Of a DNA stretch of 64,000 nt, positions 58,057 through 64,000 are shown piece after piece. Under the pieces are notes generated by a model that saw only the letters and a list, made by a program, of their open reading frames with translations, did not search any database and was not told where the DNA came from. Positions within the stretch are counted from its first letter, which is position 1. Every line of letters begins with the position of its first letter. The stretch covers positions 27,996 through 91,995 of the forward strand of contig JAJRQZ010000181.1 of the NCBI GenBank assembly GCA_024279935.1, written 5' to 3'. The stretch is from Bacteroidota bacterium (GTDB lineage: Bacteria > Bacteroidota > Bacteroidia > Bacteroidales > F082). The translations under genes and the position numbers were made by a program.

Positions 58057-60903
58057 ATGCCCGAATTTTCGATCGAAGGATTAGACGAATCAGAAATTAA
58101 GGGGAAATCCAGCAGAAGGGACTTCTTGAAGATGCTTGGCTTCTCGGTAAGCGCAGTGGCTTTGGTGAGCAGTTGCCAAATGCCTGTTCGAAAGGCAATT
58201 CCTTTGCTCAACCAGCCGGAAGAACTTATTCCGGGAGTTCCTAACTTTTTTGCGTCCACCTTTTTCGACGGCAACGATTATTGCAGCATACTCGTTAAAA
58301 CGCGCGAAAACCGCCCCATCAAGATAGAAGGCAATAATATGTCGCCTATCTCGCAAGGCGGAACATCGGCAAGGGTACAGGCTTCTGTGCTAAACTTATA
58401 CGACGACGCGCGTCTTAAAAAACCGCATAAAGAAGCCGTTGACAGCGATTGGGAAACCATCGACAAGGACATAATGGACAATCTGGAGGCTTTCAGCCTG
58501 ACAAACAAAAAGGTCGTGCTACTGACTTCAACTATCATCAGCCCCACTACGAAAAAACTCATCGAAGACATTACCGGCAGGTATTCCAATATCGAATGGG
58601 TGATGTACGATGCCGTAAGTTACCAAGCCATCCGCAAAGCCCATGAGCTGAACTTTGGGGAGGCAGCAATACCATCCTTTTCATTTGACAAAGCAAAGGT
58701 CGTGGTCGGCTTTAATGCCGATTATCTCGGCACATGGCTCGACCCGGTTGCCTTTTCAAAACAGTTTTCGAGAAACCGCAAACTGTTCAAAGGGAATACG
58801 GATATGTCGCGCCTATACCAATACGAAAGCCAGCTTTCGTTGACCGGCTCAAATGCCGATATCAGATTTGGCATCAAGCCATCCGACGAAGCCGTTGTTC
58901 TCCTAAATTTATATAATGAAATTGCAAGGGCAACAGGTTTTACAACTTATAATGCCCCTGCCACTGCTTTCGACGTGAAAAAGGCCGCCAACGACCTGCT
59001 TGGGAACAAGGGCAAATCATTGGTTGTTTCGGGAACTAACAACTTGAATATCCAATTAATTGTCAATGCGATCAACAATGCATTAGGCAATTATGGCCAA
59101 ACTCTCGACATAGATCGCCCGATGAACCTCAAGCAAGGCGACGAAAAAGCCATGGCAGATGTCGTAAGGCAAATGAATGCCGGTGAGATAGGCGGGATAT
59201 TAATCCACAATGTCAACCCGGCCTACGATTACATAGACGCAAAGGCTTTTGCCGACGGGATGAAGAAAGTCAGGCTGAGAGTTTCTTTCGCCGATGTCAA
59301 AGACGAAACCGCTGGGCTTTGCAACTATATAGCCCCCGACCATAATTATCTCGAATCGTGGAACGATGCCGAGCCTATTAACGGCCAGCTAAGCATTCAG
59401 CAGCCGACAATAAATCCTATTTTCGATACGCGCCAGTTTCAGGACAGCCTCATGAAGTGGACAGGGGTCTCGGGCAATTTCAGGGATTATCTCGAAAACA
59501 ACTGGAAATCAATTCTCCCAAGCGAAGGAAACTATTCGGTAAATTGGAACAGTGCCAAGCGGGATGGCGTTTATTCCTATGCCGTCGAAGATAAGGAGCA
59601 TAGTTTCTCGGAACAAAGTTTAAGTGCCAAAGTAGCCGGAAGCGGGATAGAGCTAGCACTTTACGAGAAGATATCAATTGGAAGCGGTAAATACACCAAC
59701 AACCCCTGGTTATTGGAAATGCCCGACCCGATCACAACCGCCACCTGGGACAATTATGTTTGCGTCCCGGTAAAATATGCGGAGGAAAATGATTTAAAAT
59801 TCGAGGATGTCGTTAAAATCAACGGAAACATAGAACTCCCGCTTATCGTTCAACCGGGACAGGCAGAGGGAACAATCAGCATTGCTCTCGGTTTTGGCAG
59901 AACCGCTGCCGGCAAAGCCGGAAACGGCGTCGGACAAAACGTTTTCGGCCTTGCCAACAAAAACGGTCTTGTCAGCCTTGGCGGAAAAGAAGTTACGATC
60001 GAGAAAACGGGAAAGACATATCCGTTGGCCGTTACGCAAATCCACCATACCATGGAAGGCCGTGCCATTGCGCGCGAAACTACTCTCGATGAGTACAAAA
60101 AAAATAAATATGCCGGAAACGAGGAGCATTTGCGCGACGAGAAAAACAATACGACACTTTACAAAAAAATAGATTTCGACGGCATTCAATGGGGAATGAC
60201 GATCGACCTCACCTCTTGTACCGGATGCGCCAACTGCGTAATCGCCTGTCAGGCAGAGAACAATGTTGCAGTTATCGGCAAGGAGCAGGTTAAAAACCGC
60301 CGTATAATGCACTGGATGCGCATCGACAGGTATTATTCCGCCGAAGAGGCTAATCCCGATGTCTATCACATGCCGGTAATGTGCCAGCATTGCGACAATG
60401 CCCCATGCGAGAACGTTTGTCCGGTTGCGGCTACAAACCACAGCAACGAAGGGCTAAACCAAATGCTCTATAACCGTTGTATCGGAACACGGTATTGTAT
60501 CAACAACTGCCCTTATAAAGTAAGGCGATTCAACTGGTTCGAGTTTACCAACAACAATCAGTTCGACTACAACATGAACAGCGACCTGGGCAAAATGGTG
60601 CTTAATCCCGATGTTACCGTTCGCCAAAGAGGAGTTGCGGAGAAATGTTCGCTTTGTGTTCAGCGTTTGCAGGAAAAGAAACTTACCGCAAAAATGGAAA
60701 ACCGCGAATTGCGCGACGGCGAAGTCCAAACAGCATGTTCACAATCTTGTCCTACGGATGCCATTACATTTGGTAACCTACTCGACAAAAACAGCCAGGT
60801 TAGCCAAAATGTTACCGAAGGCCGTATGTATCATCTGCTTGAGCATTTGCACACATTGCCTTCAACTTCATATTTAACTAAAGTTAAAAACAGGGAGGCT
60901 TAA
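58057..60903 (+). CDS. actB: alternative complex III subunit ActB (molybdopterin-oxidoreductase-like iron-sulfur protein)
   Basis: A 948-residue ActB as read from ATG 58057. It carries a Tat-like SSRRDFLKMLGFSVSAVALVSSC signal (about 18-40) with a lipobox-like Cys, a large molybdopterin-oxidoreductase-like domain that in ActB has no cofactor (about 60-690) and a ferredoxin-type C-terminal domain with four Cys clusters: CTGCANCVIAC, CQHCDNAPCENVC, CIGTRYCINNCPYKVRRFNWFE and CSLCVQRLQEKK with a later CSQSCPTDA. It transfers electrons from quinol to the ActA hemes. The natural start is probably ATG 57979, interrupted by TAA at 58006. The Tat signal survives a restart at 58057, so function may be kept. 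actC does not follow as expected. Confidence 0.92.
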   Translation: MPEFSIEGLDESEIKGKSSRRDFLKMLGFSVSAVALVSSCQMPVRKAIPLLNQPEELIPGVPNFFASTFFDGNDYCSILVKTRENRPIKIEGNNMSPISQGGTSARVQASVLNLYDDARLKKPHKEAVDSDWETIDKDIMDNLEAFSLTNKKVVLLTSTIISPTTKKLIEDITGRYSNIEWVMYDAVSYQAIRKAHELNFGEAAIPSFSFDKAKVVVGFNADYLGTWLDPVAFSKQFSRNRKLFKGNTDMSRLYQYESQLSLTGSNADIRFGIKPSDEAVVLLNLYNEIARATGFTTYNAPATAFDVKKAANDLLGNKGKSLVVSGTNNLNIQLIVNAINNALGNYGQTLDIDRPMNLKQGDEKAMADVVRQMNAGEIGGILIHNVNPAYDYIDAKAFADGMKKVRLRVSFADVKDETAGLCNYIAPDHNYLESWNDAEPINGQLSIQQPTINPIFDTRQFQDSLMKWTGVSGNFRDYLENNWKSILPSEGNYSVNWNSAKRDGVYSYAVEDKEHSFSEQSLSAKVAGSGIELALYEKISIGSGKYTNNPWLLEMPDPITTATWDNYVCVPVKYAEENDLKFEDVVKINGNIELPLIVQPGQAEGTISIALGFGRTAAGKAGNGVGQNVFGLANKNGLVSLGGKEVTIEKTGKTYPLAVTQIHHTMEGRAIARETTLDEYKKNKYAGNEEHLRDEKNNTTLYKKIDFDGIQWGMTIDLTSCTGCANCVIACQAENNVAVIGKEQVKNRRIMHWMRIDRYYSAEEANPDVYHMPVMCQHCDNAPCENVCPVAATNHSNEGLNQMLYNRCIGTRYCINNCPYKVRRFNWFEFTNNNQFDYNMNSDLGKMVLNPDVTVRQRGVAEKCSLCVQRLQEKKLTAKMENRELRDGEVQTACSQSCPTDAITFGNLLDKNSQVSQNVTEGRMYHLLEHLHTLPSTSYLTKVKNREA

Positions 60904-60909
60904 TATAAG

Positions 60910-62244
60910 GTGCTTAACAAATCCTACATATCGCTAATTATATCACTCTGGCTTATAATGCCGGCAATTGGTATTGCACAGGATTTTAAAAGTGATCTTG
61001 AAATTACTGATACTTCGGATATTTTTTGGGAACAATTATATTTTCCCGATACAGCTAAGATATATTGTATTGATGTAAATGAAAATGGAGATATTTTTGT
61101 TGGAACTGGTGGAGTTAATGTAACGGGAGGTGTTTATCGCTCTACAGATAATGCCCAAACATGGGATTTTGTTCATAATCTGGGAAGTGCTGGCATTTTA
61201 TCAATTGACATTAGTCCACAGGGCGATATTTTTGCCGGGTCAAATAATGGATGGGAAGACCATTTAATAAAGTCATCTGATAATGGTAATACATGGCAGG
61301 AATTATTATTACCTGAATATACAGTTAATGAGAATATAATTAAAATACTGGCTGTTAGTACTGACACTATTTATGTAAGTACAATAAATAATAATGCTAT
61401 GTTATTGCGTACTTATGATGGGGGAGTAACATGGGATAGTTTGGTTGGTGGCAACTCGCATATAAGTGAATATATATCCGATATTCTTATCAATGATGAA
61501 GGAACTATATATTTGGCTTACAGTGGTTTTGTTCAGGATTTTGGCGGAGTATATTTTTCAGATGATAATGGTAGCACGTGGCAGTTTTCAGGTTTTTATA
61601 ATTATATGATAACATCATTGGCTGAAAACTCAAACGGCGATATTTTTGCCGGTTGCTGGGGGGGAGTTACTTGGGATGAATGGCCGGGATTATATGTTTT
61701 GAGAGATGGAGAAACCATTTGGGATACTTTGATTGCAGGACCACAAATAGATGATATAATAATAAATGGTGATAATCATATTTACTTTTCAAGTTCATGG
61801 CCCGATGGAATTGTAAGGTCTTTGGATGATGGAAATACATTCGAACTTATCAATGATGGGATACCTAATAGTCCTATGGGAGATATGACTATTGATACAG
61901 AGGGATTTATTTATTTAACAGCATATTATTCAGCGCCTTTTTTAGCCAAATCAGTTAGTACGACAGTTGATATTGAAGAGATTTACACAAATAACGATTT
62001 GACTCTCATTAATTATTATCCAAACCCCGTTTCGAACACTTTAACTATTCAAGTTTTTTCAAATGATATCATATTAACAAAAATCAGATTACTAACATTA
62101 AATGGAATAGAAGTTTTGTCAATTAATACCGATGAATCAAATAATGTATTTCAAATAGATGTTTCACATTTAAAACCAGGTATTTACTTAGCAGAAATTA
62201 ACAATAATAAGATTGCCCAATATTATAAATTCATTAAACATTAA
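60910..62244 (+). CDS. AT-rich secreted T9SS type A cargo protein with BNR/sialidase-like propeller
   Basis: A 444-residue protein starting at GTG 60910, six bases after actB. It has a signal peptide (ISLIISLWLIMPAIGIAQ), then repeated propeller blades with Asp-box-like motifs: STDNAQTWDFV, SSDNGNTWQELLL, TYDGGVTWDSL, SDDNGSTWQFSG and SLDDGNTFELI. The C-terminus (LINYYPNPVSNTLTIQVF ... LLTLNGIEVLSI ... HLKPGIYLAEI ... YYKFIKH) is a type A T9SS domain. Catalytic residues of true sialidases were not recognised, so a binding or structural role is as likely. Base composition is clearly lower in GC than in actB. It occupies the place where actC is normally found, a sign of insertion or of an assembly join. 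Confidence 0.85.
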   Translation: MLNKSYISLIISLWLIMPAIGIAQDFKSDLEITDTSDIFWEQLYFPDTAKIYCIDVNENGDIFVGTGGVNVTGGVYRSTDNAQTWDFVHNLGSAGILSIDISPQGDIFAGSNNGWEDHLIKSSDNGNTWQELLLPEYTVNENIIKILAVSTDTIYVSTINNNAMLLRTYDGGVTWDSLVGGNSHISEYISDILINDEGTIYLAYSGFVQDFGGVYFSDDNGSTWQFSGFYNYMITSLAENSNGDIFAGCWGGVTWDEWPGLYVLRDGETIWDTLIAGPQIDDIIINGDNHIYFSSSWPDGIVRSLDDGNTFELINDGIPNSPMGDMTIDTEGFIYLTAYYSAPFLAKSVSTTVDIEEIYTNNDLTLINYYPNPVSNTLTIQVFSNDIILTKIRLLTLNGIEVLSINTDESNNVFQIDVSHLKPGIYLAEINNNKIAQYYKFIKH

Positions 62245-62256
62245 AACTAATTACTT

Positions 62257-64000
62257 ATGAAAAAAATTAAATTATTAGCCATTATATTATTCGTAATGCC
62301 TATTGTAAGTTTAGCTCAGTTAGTTAATGTAAATCCCGACCCAAACGGGGAAATATGGTATGCGGGAGATGGCTTTATAGCAAGTCAAACAAAAAGGGAT
62401 AGTGTTCCTAACATGGTTTTATCTACTATTTCTGCTTTTACTGATTTACCAAGTGTAGTAAAGAATAATGAAACAATATGGATGCCCCCTGTTTTTAATC
62501 AAAGTCCGACTGGAGCATGTGTTCAGGCAGCAGAAGTATATTATACTTTTGGATATGAAATAAATAGATTGAGAAATGTTCAAGCTGGAGATTTTTATAA
62601 TGACAAAACTAATCTATATCATCCATATTATACTTATAATTTTTTACATGATGGTAGTGGCACAAATGGGACTACTCAATATGGTGGTTTTGATATAGTT
62701 GTACAAAATGGTTGCCCATCATACGATATATATGATGACCCGACATTACATAATTCCAGCGATAGACCAAAATACTGGATGCATGGTTATGAAAATTACA
62801 AAAGTGGAATTTATCGAACAATTTCAGCTGGAGGAACTATTGCCGAACCATCATATATGGATATAACATGGGATGAATCTTTGGAGAGTCTAGACCCATT
62901 AAAGCACTGGATAGCTGATCATAATGAAGGTGAAGCATCAATTGGGGGTGGTTTAGCTATTATATTTGTTGAAAGATTTGGCTGGACTACATTACAATTC
63001 TTACCAGGAACTCCTGAGTATCCTAATCATTATATTTCCCAATGGGGAACAATTGGTGATCATGCAATTACTATTGTAGGTTATAATGATGATGTTTGTT
63101 GTTTCGATGATGATAACGATGGAGAATATACTAATGAAGACAGAGATGATGATGGAATAATTGAATTAAGTGAATGTGAAAAAGGTGCATTTTTAGTTGT
63201 TGATAGTTATGGACCAAGTGTTGGTGATGGAGGATTTTTATATGTACCTTATAAACTAATGGGTAATGGGCTTTTATTACCATTCAGTTCATACACTTGT
63301 AATGTAATTGAAAGTGAACCAGAAGTTACTATAAAAACAAGCGTAGAGCATAATAATAGGAAAGATTTGGTATTTATGGTAGGTTATGCAGAAAATGCTA
63401 ACCAAACAGATCCAATTGATTTTGATTATTATAATATTTTTAAAAAACAAGGTGGCAATGATCTGGAGATGAGAGGTGCATATACAGGACCACTTGAATC
63501 TGCACTTAACTTTAGTTATTTGTACGGAGAAGAAAATTTTGGTAAGATATTTTTTCTAATTCGTGAATGGGATTATACTAATAGTGATGAAGGTCAAATT
63601 GTAAATTTTTCTATTGTAGATAACCGTTGGGGTGAAGAGTTTGAGCTAAGTTGCCCTGAAACTAATGTAGAAATCCAAAACCTTGCAACCACAACATTAT
63701 CTGTTGATTACGACCTAATTGTTCCAGGTGACAACCAATTGATAAGTAATTCCGTTTCGTATTCCTCAAACATGTTAAGCCGTTTTAATCCAGTTGTCAG
63801 CAACAACTCAACCATAACCGTGCAAAGCGGTGTAGAATTTGACATGTACAACAGTGAACTTACAATAGAAGAAGGAAGTTCTTTAGTAATAAATGATAAT
63901 GCTATATTTACTGCTAAAAGGGGAACAAGCAAAATAATAGTAAATGGAAACATACAAATTGGGGACAATGTAACTTTTACAGCTGATGATGGAAGTGAGA
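62257..64000 (+). CDS. secreted papain-like (C1-type) domain protein, 3' end outside window
   Basis: An open frame of 581 codons without stop to the window end. It starts with a signal peptide (KKIKLLAIILFVMPIVSLAQ). The next ~350 residues follow the papain fold: the active-site region QSPTGACVQAAEVYYTFGYEINR with the expected nucleophile Cys (near residue 88), GDHAITIVGYNDDV with the active-site His (near 269), and GAFLVVDSYGPSVGDGGFLYVPYKL (near 310), which matches the NSWG...WG..G element but has Asp for Asn. An acidic insert (DDDNDGEYTNEDRDDDG) may bind Ca2+. After about 470 the sequence changes to short repeated strands suggestive of a beta-helix. Very AT-rich like its upstream neighbour; 12 bases separate them. 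A T9SS signal would be expected beyond the window. Confidence 0.8.
   Translation, partial: MKKIKLLAIILFVMPIVSLAQLVNVNPDPNGEIWYAGDGFIASQTKRDSVPNMVLSTISAFTDLPSVVKNNETIWMPPVFNQSPTGACVQAAEVYYTFGYEINRLRNVQAGDFYNDKTNLYHPYYTYNFLHDGSGTNGTTQYGGFDIVVQNGCPSYDIYDDPTLHNSSDRPKYWMHGYENYKSGIYRTISAGGTIAEPSYMDITWDESLESLDPLKHWIADHNEGEASIGGGLAIIFVERFGWTTLQFLPGTPEYPNHYISQWGTIGDHAITIVGYNDDVCCFDDDNDGEYTNEDRDDDGIIELSECEKGAFLVVDSYGPSVGDGGFLYVPYKLMGNGLLLPFSSYTCNVIESEPEVTIKTSVEHNNRKDLVFMVGYAENANQTDPIDFDYYNIFKKQGGNDLEMRGAYTGPLESALNFSYLYGEENFGKIFFLIREWDYTNSDEGQIVNFSIVDNRWGEEFELSCPETNVEIQNLATTTLSVDYDLIVPGDNQLISNSVSYSSNMLSRFNPVVSNNSTITVQSGVEFDMYNSELTIEEGSSLVINDNAIFTAKRGTSKIIVNGNIQIGDNVTFTADDGSE

Noticed and set aside
1..64000. 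CRISPR arrays, prophage, insertion sequences, tRNA or rRNA genes
   Set aside because: No regular spaced repeats, phage structural genes, transposases or tRNA/rRNA signatures were recognised by reading; a tRNAscan or HMM run could still find a weak one.
1..64000. General stop-codon reassignment
   Set aside because: TAA, TAG and TGA all end well-supported genes here (for example yebC, tex and porX), so the two in-frame TAA codons are local events.

Overview
The window is a stretch of a Bacteroidota chromosome of moderate GC content, probably from an aerobic free-living member. The phylum is shown by several independent marks: type IX secretion (T9SS) cargo with type A and type B C-terminal sorting domains, PorT and the PglZ-domain response regulator PorX, a fused LpxC-FabZ, DnaE with a built-in N-terminal exonuclease, a fused alpha/beta E1 dehydrogenase, a PiT transporter with a PhoU-like tail, an alternative complex III (ActA/ActB), and repeated use of the phylum-specific -7 promoter element TAnnTTTG. 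No tRNA, rRNA, CRISPR array, transposase or prophage was recognised. One structured RNA, RNase P RNA, is present.

Layout. 1-2 kb: end of an ATP-grasp gene, yebC, prmC. 2.3-9 kb: two T9SS cargo proteins, then tex. 8.9-10.1 kb (minus): a GT87-type mannosyltransferase gene broken by one in-frame TAA. 10.2-14.5 kb: outer-membrane barrel, cupin, a lipoprotein amidotransferase, trmN6-like, rimM, rpsP. 14.6-15 kb: rnpB. 15-25.6 kb: PiT/PhoU phosphate transporter (with a Pho-box-like repeat), prolyl oligopeptidase, MATE, tatA, 3'-5' exonuclease, mnmD, acylphosphatase, a hypothetical, crcB, DUF493, LpxR-like. 25.7-30.3 kb (minus): fused branched-chain-type E1, an unknown membrane protein, and an alpha-oxoamine synthase of the serine palmitoyltransferase type. 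30.7-40.4 kb (plus): aminotransferase, LTA-synthase-like sulfatase-fold enzyme, heptose kinase, ubiE, porT, two Wzz-like proteins, O-antigen ligase/polymerase. 40.4-46.7 kb (minus): lipid A cluster (HD hydrolase, lpxD, lpxC-fabZ, lpxA, efp, second lpxD-like). 46.8-53.7 kb: porX, tsaE, smpB, dnaE. 54.5-56.4 kb: LemA and two TPM-domain proteins. 56.7-60.9 kb: actA and actB. 60.9-64 kb: two very AT-rich secreted-protein genes, the last one running off the window.

How the genes work together. Much of the window builds or exports to the outer membrane: lipid A synthesis, heptose activation, polysaccharide chain-length control and ligation, a likely sphingolipid/sulfonolipid first step beside the enzyme that makes branched acyl-CoA primers, and T9SS components plus cargo. 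The rest is housekeeping for translation and replication.

Main points of interest: (i) two genes (the GT87 gene and actB) contain a single in-frame TAA in otherwise well-matched N-terminal sequence; (ii) the two Wzz-like genes are joined by an open linker in the -1 frame immediately behind a run of ten A, so they may be one protein; (iii) the act operon is interrupted right after actB by low-GC T9SS-type genes, the second of which carries a papain-like domain whose catalytic Asn position is Asp; (iv) a perfect TTAACA-N5-TTAACA repeat upstream of the phosphate transporter; (v) an unannotated small ORF after porT. No wholly new multi-gene system could be demonstrated from sequence alone.
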